64,000 bases of DNA from Nostoc sp. UHCC 0870 (GTDB lineage: Bacteria; Cyanobacteriota; Cyanobacteriia; Cyanobacteriales; Nostocaceae), in contig NZ_CP091913.1 in assembly GCF_022063185.1 (NCBI RefSeq), positions 4,166,001-4,230,000 of the forward strand, given 5' to 3'. Positions 52,280 to 61,336 of this stretch are shown in pieces. The stretch's first letter is position 1. Each line of letters opens with the position of its first letter. A program made the translations under genes and the position numbers. Under the pieces are notes generated by a model. The model ran no database searches. It saw only the letters and a program-made list of their open reading frames with translations, and was not told the DNA's origin.

Positions 52280-52363
52280 TGAGTAATGAGTGCTGAGTGC
52301 TGAGTAATGAGTAATGAGTAATGAGTAATGAGTAATGAGTAATGAGTGGTGAGTGGTGAGTGG
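52275..52363. repeat. STRR tract (TGAGTAA/TGAGTGC/TGAGTGG) after nrtD
   Basis: About twelve tandem heptads spanning the nrtD stop codon. The narB start repeat follows. Confidence 0.9.
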
Positions 52364-52387
52364 TCAATTAACAGTCACCAGTATTTA

Positions 52388-52428
52388 ATTTTGAATTTTG
52401 AATTTTGAATTGGAGCGAAGCGACTTGA
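52388..52428 (+). repeat. Intergenic TTTTGAA...GGAGCGAAGCGACTTGAC repeat before narB
   Basis: Nearly identical to the repeat before larE. The TTG at 52425 inside it is the best narB start; the GGAG 9-12 bases upstream could be the ribosome binding site. Confidence 0.7.
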
Positions 52429-54644
52429 CCGAATCTACCAAAACCCTATGCCCTTACTGTGGTGTCGGCTGCGGCTTAGAAGTTTCACCCCCAGCCCAAC
52501 CCAATACAGCAACTAATCGAGATAGCCAAGGAAATCCCATTTGGCGAGTGCGCGGCGATAAAGCCCACCCATCTAGTCAGGGTATGGTTTGCGTCAAAGG
52601 TGCAACGATCGCCGAATCATTAGATAAAGATAGACTACAATACCCAATGGTGCGCGACTCGTTAGATCAAGAGTTCCGCCGCGTCAGTTGGGATGAAGCG
52701 TTTAATCTCATCACCCAACGCATTCAAAACGTGCGCTGTACTCAAGGGGTAGAAGCTATATGTATGTATGGTTCTGGTCAGTTTCAAACTGAGGACTACT
52801 ACATCGCCCAAAAATTAATCAAAGGTTGTTTGGGGACTAATAATTTCGATGCTAACTCCCGGTTATGTATGTCTAGTGCGGTATCTGGGTACATCCAAAG
52901 TTTTGGTTCAGATGGACCTCCCTGCTGTTATGACGACTTGGAATTAACTGATTGTGCATTTTTAATCGGGACAAATACCGCCGAATGTCACCCCATCGTT
53001 TTTAACCGGTTGCAGAAATACCACAAAAAAAACCGTCATGTGAAAATGATTGTGGTTGACCCCCGACGCACACCAACAGCCGAAGCTGCTGACTTACATT
53101 TGGCGATTCGTCCCGGTACAGATATCGATTTGTTAAATGGGATTGCCCATTTATTAATGCGTTGGCAGATGATAGATGTTAGCTTCATCGATGACTGTAC
53201 CAGCAACTTTTCTGCTTACGCTGAAGTCATCCGCCACTATTCACCCGAAGTTGTAGCCCGTCAATGTGGAATCAGCATTGAAGATTTAGAAACCGCCGCC
53301 CGTTATTGGGGTAAATCGCAGCGTGTATTATCTTTGTGGTCGATGGGTGTAAATCAATCAACTGAAGGGACAGCAAAAGTTAGAACTATTATTAATCTAC
53401 ACCTGATGACCGGACAAGTCGGTAAACCAGGGGCGGGGCCTTTTTCCCTCACCGGTCAACCCAATGCAATGGGAGGACGGGAAGCTGGCGGTTTATCACA
53501 GTTGTTACCCGGTTATCGCTTGGTAAAAAATCCCCAACATCGGGCTGAGGTAGAAGAATTTTGGCAATTACAGCCTGGACAAATTTCACCCCATCCTGGT
53601 TTAACAGCTTGGGATATGATTACAGGTTTGGAAGATGGGGCTGTAGGGTTGTTGTGGATTGCAGCTACTAACCCAGCTGTAAGTATGCCAGATTTGGAAC
53701 GGACTAAGAAAGCGTTATTGCGATCGCCTTTCACAATTTACCAAGACGCATATTACCCCACAGAAACCTCAGCTTATGCCCATGTCCTCCTCCCGGCGGC
53801 GCAGTGGAGTGAGAAAACTGGCATAATGACAAATTCGGAACGTCGCGTAACTTTGTGTTCAGCATTCCGTCAACCACCACGAGAAGCTAAAGCCGATTGG
53901 GAAATCTTTGCAGAAGTTGGGCGTAGATTAGGCTTTGGGGACAAGTTCTCCTTTAATAATTCTGCGGAAGTTTACGCCGAGTTTGTCCAATTAACCAGGG
54001 GTCGTATTTGCGATATGACTGGAATTAGTCATGAACAGTTACGGATAGAAGGCGCAACACAATGGCCGCATCCCTTAACCACTCCCCACTCAGCACCCCC
54101 CACTCAGCACTCAGCACTCAGCACTCAGCACTCAAAAAGACTTTATACTGATTTACATTTTCCTACACCAGATGGACGCGCCCGATTTGGGGCATATTAT
54201 TCTAAGGGATTGGCAGAACCGCCAAATCCAGATTATCCTTTTGTGTTAACTACTGGGCGACTTTACGGACATTGGCACACCCAAACCCGCACAGGAAGGA
54301 TTGAAAAAATCCGCGCTATGCACCCAGAACCATTTATAGAAATTCATCCCCGTGATGCGGCTAAGTTGGGAATTATCGATAATCAAATGGTAGAAGTGCG
54401 ATCGCGTCGTGGTCAAGCTCAGTTTAAAGCCAAAGTTACCAAAGCAATTTCACCCGGCACAGTATTCGTCCCCATGCACTGGGGTTTTCTCTGGGCTGAC
54501 AATGCGGAAGCTAACGCCCTCACCCACCCAGAATCTTGTCCTGATTCACTACAACCAGAATTAAAAGCCTGTGCTGTACAACTAATACCTGTTTTTTTAA
54601 CAAGTAAAACTAAAAGTTCTCAACTCCAGTCCTCACAATGGTAA
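52425..54644 (+). CDS. narB: Assimilatory nitrate reductase, molybdenum bis-MGD type
   Basis: Reduces nitrate to nitrite with ferredoxin. 739 residues from TTG 52425; a longer frame from TTG 52398 would only add repeat-encoded residues. The N-terminal [4Fe-4S] ligands are C9, C12 and C16 (CPYCGVGC) and C56 (VCVKG). The Mo ligand is Cys148 in SRLCMSSAV. The bis-MGD fold is complete (NTAECHPIVF, VVDPRRTPTA, GPFSLTGQPNAMGGREAGG, and the C-terminal LTTGRLYGHWHTQTRTGR). Residues about 553-570 are encoded by a tandem heptad inserted in frame (PHSAPPTQHSALSTQHS). Last gene of the nirA unit; the PsiE-like gene and narM follow. Confidence 0.95.
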   Translation: MTESTKTLCPYCGVGCGLEVSPPAQPNTATNRDSQGNPIWRVRGDKAHPSSQGMVCVKGATIAESLDKDRLQYPMVRDSLDQEFRRVSWDEAFNLITQRIQNVRCTQGVEAICMYGSGQFQTEDYYIAQKLIKGCLGTNNFDANSRLCMSSAVSGYIQSFGSDGPPCCYDDLELTDCAFLIGTNTAECHPIVFNRLQKYHKKNRHVKMIVVDPRRTPTAEAADLHLAIRPGTDIDLLNGIAHLLMRWQMIDVSFIDDCTSNFSAYAEVIRHYSPEVVARQCGISIEDLETAARYWGKSQRVLSLWSMGVNQSTEGTAKVRTIINLHLMTGQVGKPGAGPFSLTGQPNAMGGREAGGLSQLLPGYRLVKNPQHRAEVEEFWQLQPGQISPHPGLTAWDMITGLEDGAVGLLWIAATNPAVSMPDLERTKKALLRSPFTIYQDAYYPTETSAYAHVLLPAAQWSEKTGIMTNSERRVTLCSAFRQPPREAKADWEIFAEVGRRLGFGDKFSFNNSAEVYAEFVQLTRGRICDMTGISHEQLRIEGATQWPHPLTTPHSAPPTQHSALSTQHSKRLYTDLHFPTPDGRARFGAYYSKGLAEPPNPDYPFVLTTGRLYGHWHTQTRTGRIEKIRAMHPEPFIEIHPRDAAKLGIIDNQMVEVRSRRGQAQFKAKVTKAISPGTVFVPMHWGFLWADNAEANALTHPESCPDSLQPELKACAVQLIPVFLTSKTKSSQLQSSQW
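54081..54134. repeat. Tandem heptad (CACTCAG) inside narB
   Basis: About five tandem CACTCAG units (54101-54134) after imperfect copies (54081-54100), the complement of the TGAGTGC intergenic family. The frame is kept throughout. Confidence 0.9.
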
Positions 54645-54832
54645 GCTGCTAGATAGCAAATTTATTACCACAAGATAGTCAATAATTACTATTATAACTT
54701 TTGATGTACTGATATTGACTATTACCAAGATAAGATAATTTTAATATGCCGATGATTAATCCTGTAGATAAATCTAGAGGATTTTTATTTTGGTTTTTAA
54801 TTATCGGGCTTAAGTGAAAATGGGTGCAGCCA

Positions 54833-55291
54833 ATGAAGAAATTAATCAGGCAAATTTTGGGCTTTACTAAAGATGAAAGTTTTATGCACGTCATAGAACA
54901 TATAGAGGTATTAGTTTCCAAAATTCTATCTATTTTTATGGTGATAGTAATTTTGGTAGCAATTGTAGATTTAGGGACTTATATAGTTAAAGAAGTTTTT
55001 ACTACACCCTACGGTGCAATTAATACAACACTATTTAAAATTTTCGGCTTATTTTTAAACATCCTAATTGCATTAGAAATACTGGAAAACATTACAGCTT
55101 ATTTAAAAAGGCACGTTTTTCAAGTAGAATTAGTAATTGTCACATCATTAATTGCTGTAGCTAGAAAAATCATTATTCTGGATTTGGAAAAAGTGAGAGG
55201 TCTAGATATTATTGGTTTAGGAACTGCGGTGTTAGCCTTATCAATTAGTTACTTAATAATTCGTTATAGTAATTCTAGCGATAGACATTAA
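54833..55291 (+). CDS. PsiE-like small membrane protein
   Basis: 152 residues from ATG 54833 (a GTG at 54824 would add three). Four hydrophobic segments, with the PsiE-family pattern IEVLVSKILSIFMVIVILVAIVDLG, LFKIFGLFLNILIALEILENITAYL, VELVIVTSLIAVARKIIILD and GLDIIGLGTAVLALSISYLIIR. In Anabaena a small gene (alr0613) of unknown function can be cotranscribed with the nirA operon and sits at this place; this gene is probably its equivalent. Spacing from narB is about 190 bases. The PsiE link to phosphate starvation is not established here. Confidence 0.75.
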   Translation: MKKLIRQILGFTKDESFMHVIEHIEVLVSKILSIFMVIVILVAIVDLGTYIVKEVFTTPYGAINTTLFKIFGLFLNILIALEILENITAYLKRHVFQVELVIVTSLIAVARKIIILDLEKVRGLDIIGLGTAVLALSISYLIIRYSNSSDRH

Positions 55292-55441
55292 AAAACTACA
55301 TAAAAATATGAGCTTTTCAGCTAGTGAAATTCCTAGTAATGACCAATAATGTTCGCTTCCGTCCTAGTTGATAAGTATTAAATACAACTTATTACAAAAA
55401 CAGAGTTGGATGAATTTAAATATAATTTTGGCAATGCGAAT

Positions 55442-55900
55442 ATGAATACATTTTTTGAATTTGAAGCAGATTTTGTTGATTCTCTCCGTTGTATACCCAT
55501 GCAGGTACGCTATAAACTTGATACCTGTGGCATTAAGCTAAAACTATCTGATTGGCATCAAATAACTCAAGCTGAACGTGAAGCTTTAGTTACCTTACCT
55601 TGCACAACAGCAGCCGAAATTCAAACTTACCAAGAATATCTCCAGCAATTAATTTTAGAACGCACAGGTACACCTGTTGCCACATTACCTATAGATCCTT
55701 ATCCCGCATGGTTAGACTCTAATAATTTGCCAGTCACTCTGGCAGAAAAAGCCCAAGAAATAGGCATAACTATCACCTTATCACAGTGGGTAACTCTAAC
55801 ACCATTACAACGTTTTGCTTTGATTAAACTCAGTCGTCCCAGCCACGAAAACAAAAATTTTCCCCGTGCGATCGCAGAATTTAATTTAGTCAATATTTAG
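55442..55900 (+). CDS. narM: NarM, nitrate reductase maturation protein
   Basis: 152 residues from ATG 55442 (MNTFFEFEADFVDSLRCIPM); a TTG-start extension at 55406 lacks family support. NarM (nitrate-reductase-associated protein) is required for active NarB in cyanobacteria and interacts with NarB in two-hybrid tests. Family marks are FFEFEADFVDSLRCIPMQVRYKLD, CGIKLKLSDW, and PTLPIDPYPAW-type central block (here ATLPIDPYPAW). Its place near narB agrees. I did not find a GTA-N8-TAC box in the 150 bases upstream. Confidence 0.9.
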   Translation: MNTFFEFEADFVDSLRCIPMQVRYKLDTCGIKLKLSDWHQITQAEREALVTLPCTTAAEIQTYQEYLQQLILERTGTPVATLPIDPYPAWLDSNNLPVTLAEKAQEIGITITLSQWVTLTPLQRFALIKLSRPSHENKNFPRAIAEFNLVNI

Positions 55901-56003
55901 ACGCTAGGAAAATCTGTCATGTCTAAAAATTGTACTTGGAATTAAAGTTGAGCATCTAGAAGTAGTTAAAGTCTAAATTAAGACTGACGCAACTGACATA
56001 CAT
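55901..56003. other. Gap between narM and MITE family B
   Basis: No gene. A short AGACTGACGCAACTGACATA stretch at 55981-56000 resembles the MITE end that follows. Confidence 0.4.
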
Positions 56004-56126
56004 AGGACTTACGCAACTGGCATATTTTTTATGTAGGGTGTGTGACGCTGCGAAAGTATTGGAACGTAGTCATCAGACTTATAGCGTCACGCACCAGCGA
56101 TCGATTGTGACACTTGCGTAAGTCCT
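56004..56126. mobile_element. MITE, family B, copy 1 (123 bp)
   Basis: Terminal inverted repeats AGGACTTACGCAA/TTGCGTAAGTCCT, 123 bases, no transposase inside. An inverted copy of the same length lies at 56863-56985. The interior is also highly similar (CTGCGAAAGTATT, ACTTATAGCGTCACGC) when one copy is reversed. Confidence 0.88.
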
Positions 56127-56229
56127 GATACAAAGTCAAGGTTGGGGTTTTTATAAATCAAGCTTCTCAGACTAATGACTATTGACAGCCTCAACCATAA
56201 ACCTAGGACACTTGCAGAAATCTTGCTTA

Positions 56230-56676
56230 TTAGCCTTTTACAGAAGCTTTTGGTAATCCAACCTGTTCTGGAGTTATTGGTAAGCCATCCTGGGTGAAAT
56301 CAAATCCCTTTTTACTAACTGGTCCGTGGATAAACAAAGTCCAAGCTTCTTCACTGTCATTAATCCAGATACAATGAAATTTTTTCGCAGAACGAAAGAT
56401 AATTGAACCAGTTCTATACCACTTTAAGTCTTTCTCTGTTTTCTCCCAGTAGCCACCTTTCAAAATAATACTGATATTAAACCAAGGATGATTATGAAGT
56501 AATCCTTTGTACCATTCTGGACGATCCAAAATTTGGTTAAGTGTGATATTAAACCACCTGTTACTGGGAAATAGAATAAAATGTATGTGCTGTCGAGGCT
56601 CTTTCTCTTCTAAATCATTAAAGGCAGTTAGGCAAGGTCGAGACTCTAAATACTTGTTGAACCATTTATAAAGCAT
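56230..56676 (-). CDS. Cupin-like small protein between two MITE copies
   Basis: 148 residues from ATG 56674-56676, with an AAGGA ribosome binding site 8 bases upstream (a TTG at 56694 is an alternative). The block HNHPWFNISIILKGGYWEKT, then WYRTGSIIFRSAKKFHCIWI and WTLFIHGP, matches the metal-binding beta-barrel of small cupin-like proteins (first His pair, Glu, later His). No known substrate. It is the only gene between inverted 123-base MITEs. Confidence 0.7.
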   Translation of the reverse strand: MLYKWFNKYLESRPCLTAFNDLEEKEPRQHIHFILFPSNRWFNITLNQILDRPEWYKGLLHNHPWFNISIILKGGYWEKTEKDLKWYRTGSIIFRSAKKFHCIWINDSEEAWTLFIHGPVSKKGFDFTQDGLPITPEQVGLPKASVKG

Positions 56677-56694
56677 ATTAATGTTTCCTTGCAA

Positions 56695-56862
56695 TTAATT
56701 TTTTAAGTGTAGCGATCGCTCACTAGTTAACCACTACCTCCAGAGATAGTTCCAAATGTTTCAGATAACGCCTAGCGACTGTTATAGCAATGTTAGATGA
56801 TTTGTGAGAGAAGGAAAACCGGGTTTATAAAATCTCGCCAGTCTCACAAATTTTAATTAAAC
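56695..56862. other. Upstream region of the cupin-like gene
   Basis: No gene. Contains one HIP1 site and a ribosome-binding-site-like stretch for the minus-strand gene. Confidence 0.4.
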
Positions 56863-56985
56863 AGGACTTACCCAAGTGTCACAATTGATGGTTGGGGCGT
56901 GACGCTATAAGTCTCATAACTACGTTCAAATACTTTCGCAGGGTCACACACATTACATAAAAAATCTGCTTGCTGCGTAAGTCCT
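56863..56985. mobile_element. MITE, family B, copy 2 (123 bp, inverted)
   Basis: Inverted copy of 56004-56126. Ends AGGACTTACCCAAGTG and TGCGTAAGTCCT. Same length and same interior order in reverse. Confidence 0.88.
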
Positions 56986-57369
56986 ATTAAATAAAAAAAT
57001 GGCTTAAAATCTCTTCACACTTCTCTTTCGTTGTTTCGTTAATTGTCATAAATAATACTACAAATCACTTTTAAATATGTATGTATTTATCTATATCAGT
57101 ATTATGATAATCTATGAAACATATAATCTCATAGAAACATCTTATCAACAAGGTACAAAGGATACTTTTTCAAGTGGAAATCCTTGCCACAATTGTTGGA
57201 AATAACTGGTTGAAAGAATTTTAAATTTTGAGTGAGCTAATTTTGAATTTATTCGCATAGAGTAAAGCTATAGTGTACTTAGCAATGCTGCTATTCGTGT
57301 GGCTGAGGTTAAGTCCTACTGCCAAGGTATTTTTTTGTGGATTAGTTTGGAAAGACACTCTCTAACTCG
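56986..57369. other. Non-coding region before the FHA-PrsW gene
   Basis: AT-rich, no gene; carries the promoter of the FHA-PrsW gene. No specific motif recognised. Confidence 0.4.
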
Positions 57370-58710
57370 ATGACAGGCAAAAACGCAAGGCATAATGCTT
57401 TTCTAAGGCTAGTGTCTGGTAATGGAGAAGCATTTGGGTCAGAATCTCGCTACTCGCTTACCAGCAAAGAAGCAGTAATTGGACGTGACCCCAGCTGCCA
57501 AGTTGTCTTGGATGCCATGATGTACCGGATGGTATCCCGTCGTCATGCTGTGGTTCGTCCCGTTGCTTCGTCCTTAGATAGCAAATTTAACTGGGTACTT
57601 TGTGATTTGAATAGTGCTAATGGCACTTATTTAAATGGACAACGCTTATATGGATGTCAAGAACTGCACGCAGGCGATCGCATTGCATTGGGTGCTGATG
57701 GGCCACAATTTATGTTCGAGTATGCAATTGCACCTCAACCCACGGTAATTACCAACCAAGTTGCACCGCTACCATCAGCAAAAAATTCTAGACAATCAAA
57801 GCCTGATGCTGTCAGCTTTACCCAACTATTTCCGATTATTTCCACAGGTAAAGATTTAACTCGCAAAGCTTATCTTGTACCGGGAATACTCACAGTGATA
57901 TTTGTGGTGCTGATGTTTGCTACGGTAGGACAGCCGCAAGCTAATCAGGTAATTGTCGCCTCTTACATCGCACTGGCTGCTTACTATTTCATTTACCAAC
58001 TGTGTGGTAAACCCAAGCCTTGGTGGATGCTCGTAGGTGCAGCGTTATCGACGATTATTATCTTACTCAGTCCCATATTAAGTTTCTTTATCTTCGTTTT
58101 CCGTGAACTTCTCCCTGGTAATGTACCCCCGATAGATCAGCCTGTCAGCAGCCTTACAGAATTATTTGTGCGCTACTTTTTTGGTGCTGGGTTAATGGAG
58201 GAATTACTCAAAGCTTTGCCAATACTTGGTGCATATCTAGCAGCTGTAGCACTCCCCTCTCCCTGGCGCGAACGGATAGGAGTATGGGAACCTTTAGATG
58301 GCATTCTCTTAGGAACGGCTTCTGCTGTTGGTTTTACCTTAGTAGAAACTTTAGGTCAATATGTACCAGCCGTATCTTTACAAGCAGGTTCAGAGGTAGG
58401 CTTACAAGTTCTGATTGCTAGAATTCTCGGTTTACCAGCCGGACACATGGCTTATAGTGGTTATCTGGGATATTTCATCGGGTTAGCTGCACTCAAACCC
58501 CGTCATGCTAAACAAATTCTGGCTGTTGGTTATCTTAGCGCGGCTGCACTCCATGCTTTGTGGAATACCGCCGGACACAGTAATAATTTGCTATTAGTTG
58601 TTGTTGGTGTGTTGTCTTACGCTTTCTTGATGGCGGCGATTCTCAAGGCGAGGGCATTATCACCCACGCGATCGCAAAATTTTGCTACTCGTTTTCTTGA
58701 GCCGAAATAA
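57370..58710 (+). CDS. FHA domain fused to a PrsW-type intramembrane protease
   Basis: 446 residues. FHA domain at about residues 30-120 (AVIGRDPSCQVVLDAMMYRMVSRRHAVV; NSANGTYLNGQRL), the phospho-Thr binding type with Arg39, Ser57-Arg58-Arg59-His and the NG...N motif. Then a linker and about eight membrane helices. The PrsW/CPBP-type glutamic protease core is present: Glu277-Glu278-x-x-Lys281 (MEELLK), Glu326 (LVETLG), His359 (PAGHMAYS) and His395 (ALHALWN). PrsW proteases cleave membrane-bound regulators such as anti-sigma factors. An FHA partner suggests control by Ser/Thr phosphorylation. ATG 57370. Confidence 0.88.
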   Translation: MTGKNARHNAFLRLVSGNGEAFGSESRYSLTSKEAVIGRDPSCQVVLDAMMYRMVSRRHAVVRPVASSLDSKFNWVLCDLNSANGTYLNGQRLYGCQELHAGDRIALGADGPQFMFEYAIAPQPTVITNQVAPLPSAKNSRQSKPDAVSFTQLFPIISTGKDLTRKAYLVPGILTVIFVVLMFATVGQPQANQVIVASYIALAAYYFIYQLCGKPKPWWMLVGAALSTIIILLSPILSFFIFVFRELLPGNVPPIDQPVSSLTELFVRYFFGAGLMEELLKALPILGAYLAAVALPSPWRERIGVWEPLDGILLGTASAVGFTLVETLGQYVPAVSLQAGSEVGLQVLIARILGLPAGHMAYSGYLGYFIGLAALKPRHAKQILAVGYLSAAALHALWNTAGHSNNLLLVVVGVLSYAFLMAAILKARALSPTRSQNFATRFLEPK

Positions 58711-59000
58711 CTCATGACTTCCTTCTGCCTATGTTCTCTCTTAGGATAGATGGCAGAGTTCTGTAATTCTTTTATTGTTATCCTACTGTGGCATATTTTA
58801 GTTTAAAACAAATGATCGTTAATCGAAACAATGCCACAAAAGCTTCTTCTGTGAGCCAAATCAGACTAATTTAGGATTTGAGATTAGGGATTTTGCAGAA
58901 AAAATTTTGATTTGTTGGCTATTCTAGCAATCGAAACCAGATTTGTGATCATGGTTTGAGATTACTGGTAAAAACATGACAGCAAAAATTAAACTATTAA
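58711..59000. other. Non-coding region between convergent genes
   Basis: 290 bases without a gene or a strong terminator hairpin. AT-rich. Confidence 0.35.
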
Positions 59001-59639
59001 TCAACCTTCAGACTCAGATTCGTTGAGTTCTCTAAGGGCATAGTAGGCGATCGCCATTCCCATTTTTGCTTGTTCTATTTCAGATAGAGCCGTCCAATCT
59101 TCTACATTATTAATTGAACCAATCTTGTGTGGCTCACCGCTACGCATCGCATAGGCATAGGGACGAGCTAAAATTGACAGATCATCAGCTTCCCAGGTAG
59201 GTAGTACAGCCTGGACACACTCTATCAATTGCTCACCTAAAGATTGTTGAGAAGTGACAATTTCTGTAGCTTTAGCTGCGATCGCATTCAACCAGTTTTG
59301 AGGGATGCTAGCCGCAAAAGCTTTTTGTAAATTTTCTTGAAGACTACTCACCGCAGCCGTAATTGTATTACAGTTGTAATATGTTGAATTTTCCACCTGT
59401 AACCACAGGTTATCTAATTGATGAAAAAAAGTTTGCGATCGGCTAGTAAATTCTTCCTCTAGCACCTCTGCCATAGCAAACTGTTGTTCTAGCTCGTAAA
59501 AATATGCTTCTGATTCATCATCTGTTGGATTCCAAGGATAAGTAGCATCTTCTGGTTCTAACAAAGCTGCTAACAATTCTAATTCCACTTGAGATGTTAG
59601 AGAATGGTGAGTGTCTGAACCGTTAATTTGATGAGTCAT
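59001..59639 (-). CDS. Acidic protein of unknown function next to CHAT-FHA
   Basis: 212 residues, rich in Glu/Asp/Gln. Residues about 20-60 (ELLAALLEPEDATYPWNPTDDESEAYFYELEQQF) resemble a recurring motif of cyanobacterial proteins beside kinases or CHAT proteins, but no named domain was recognised. Helical throughout (LQVENSTYYNCNTITAAVSSLQENLQKAF). It lies 107 bases downstream of the CHAT-FHA gene on the same strand, so could be its substrate, inhibitor or chaperone. Its ATG is at 59637-59639. Confidence 0.5.
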   Translation of the reverse strand: MTHQINGSDTHHSLTSQVELELLAALLEPEDATYPWNPTDDESEAYFYELEQQFAMAEVLEEEFTSRSQTFFHQLDNLWLQVENSTYYNCNTITAAVSSLQENLQKAFAASIPQNWLNAIAAKATEIVTSQQSLGEQLIECVQAVLPTWEADDLSILARPYAYAMRSGEPHKIGSINNVEDWTALSEIEQAKMGMAIAYYALRELNESESEG

Positions 59640-59746
59640 TGATTCTTTCCTAATGAAGTAGTTTAGGGATATTGACAGCTACACTTGTTAAATTCTATTT
59701 TCCGCAAAAAAGAATTTTATTGTCTTGCTGGGGAAACCCTCGTGCT

Positions 59747-61336
59747 TCAAGAAATTTTCTCCTCTTCAATAATAAACTCCCAAATTTCTCCTCTAGAACT
59801 ACCAAACTTTAACTGCATTCCTGATTGTAATGATACTTCCTCCCGGAGTATTTGTTGCCAACCATTAGTTCCTAAATACCAAGTTGTACCATAGGTAGAG
59901 AAATCTTGGAGGTAATAGGTTCTCACTGGAGTTGTGCCGTTAAAAGTATTGCGACAGAGAATTTCGGCGTGTCGTTTAGAAACCGAGGGTTCGGAGATGA
60001 CAATATCATTATCTTTAGTACGACCAATGCGGGTGACACCAATTCTTAAAAACCAGGAACGACCGCCGGGAGAAAGCGATCGCAAACAGGCAACAGGTAC
60101 AGAAGCATCTAAATTAGGAATGATAGTATCTGGTAGTTCTGTCACTCCTTCATCAACACCTTTTATCAATTCTCCATCAAAATCTGGATGCAGATAAAGA
60201 ACAGGTAAAGTCCAAGCAGGCTGATTGTACTTATACAGTGTTAACAGTTCTTGCCTAGCTTCCGCTACTGCTTCGTCAATTGGTTTACGTGACCTTAAAG
60301 CTTTAGCAAAAACCTGGATAAAACTGTGACTTTCACGATCAGCAATTTCATCCCGCATTCCCAACACCGCCGGGACACCATGACGAATCAAAACTTCTGC
60401 CAAGCTACTGGCGGGGATAGCTTGATGATTAATTGCTGCTGGTTGCGCTCCCCAGCAGGCGTTAAGCACTGCCAATTTCACCGCACTACGAGTTAAGACT
60501 TGGGCTAATTCTATGCCGTTAAGGGTCATACTAGGGCGCAAAAATAACAGTCCGCCGTCAGGATTTGGTAAACCGTGACCAGCGTAGAAAAAGACGTTGT
60601 ATGCTTTAGTTTCTAACTCTTGAATTAACTCTTGGGGAGTAGGTTGCAGCAGTGTTTTAACTGTGCAAGAAGCATACTTTTGACCATAGCTACCCACCTG
60701 ACCACCACTTAATAAAGTTTGTTCTAGGATAGATGCTTCTTTTTGCAGTTGCAGGTTTTGATCGTGACCGAGAACCAAGAGGATTTTTAAAGCTTGATCA
60801 GTGCGTAAAAGTGGTAGGTGTTCAACTTCGCTGGTGGTGCGGCTAAACAGCAAATCTGGAGAGAGAGACATAGCAGGTTGTCCAGGCTCTCGCTGCATGA
60901 TTTCCCAAGGTAGAGCGATCAAATCTGGGTCGCGGATTTCCAAGCGAAATTTCAGCCGTGTTTTTTGACCCATCGCCATACCACGACTGCGTTCTAGACT
61001 ACCGAGAATTGACCCTTCAAACACCCAACGCCAGAGATTAATACCCAAATATTGCATCAAACGACTGCCGTAACCAGTATTTTGCCCACTAGGGGGTGCA
61101 ACTAAATTCATTGGCAGTTGATTGACTGACCGATGGGTTGAGCTTGTAGAAATATTGATACCGCTATGACCAGCAAACATTTGTTGCCATTCTTGCCAAA
61201 CTTGAGTGAGTTCAGCCGGCCATCCACAGTCACGCAGAACGTAACCACTGGGATAGGGAGCTTTAACCACCCAAATGGCGAAACTATCATTGCCAGTATT
61301 GATGAGACGGGCGATCGCCAGGTTCAGGGATGGCAT
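59747..61336 (-). CDS. CHAT-domain (caspase-like) protein with C-terminal FHA domain
   Basis: 529 residues. The CHAT protease (caspase HetF/separase-like) runs about 185-390, with catalytic His254 (FFYAGHGLPN) and Cys294 (VLNACWGAQP). The N-terminal 180 residues look like a partner-binding region. A FHA domain follows (about 428-525: TRIGRTKDNDIVISEPSVSKRHAEI; FSTYGTTWYLGTNGWQ). No kinase domain. So the protease could be recruited or switched by phosphorylated Thr on another protein. ATG 61334-61336. It lies between the unknown acidic protein and the PP2C gene, all three on the minus strand. Confidence 0.88.
   Translation of the reverse strand: MPSLNLAIARLINTGNDSFAIWVVKAPYPSGYVLRDCGWPAELTQVWQEWQQMFAGHSGINISTSSTHRSVNQLPMNLVAPPSGQNTGYGSRLMQYLGINLWRWVFEGSILGSLERSRGMAMGQKTRLKFRLEIRDPDLIALPWEIMQREPGQPAMSLSPDLLFSRTTSEVEHLPLLRTDQALKILLVLGHDQNLQLQKEASILEQTLLSGGQVGSYGQKYASCTVKTLLQPTPQELIQELETKAYNVFFYAGHGLPNPDGGLLFLRPSMTLNGIELAQVLTRSAVKLAVLNACWGAQPAAINHQAIPASSLAEVLIRHGVPAVLGMRDEIADRESHSFIQVFAKALRSRKPIDEAVAEARQELLTLYKYNQPAWTLPVLYLHPDFDGELIKGVDEGVTELPDTIIPNLDASVPVACLRSLSPGGRSWFLRIGVTRIGRTKDNDIVISEPSVSKRHAEILCRNTFNGTTPVRTYYLQDFSTYGTTWYLGTNGWQQILREEVSLQSGMQLKFGSSRGEIWEFIIEEEKIS

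Noticed and set aside
52398..52424. Longer N-terminus of NarB from TTG 52398
   Set aside because: Those residues lie wholly in the TTTTGAA repeat. TTG 52425 starts just before the CPYCGVGC motif as in other NarB.
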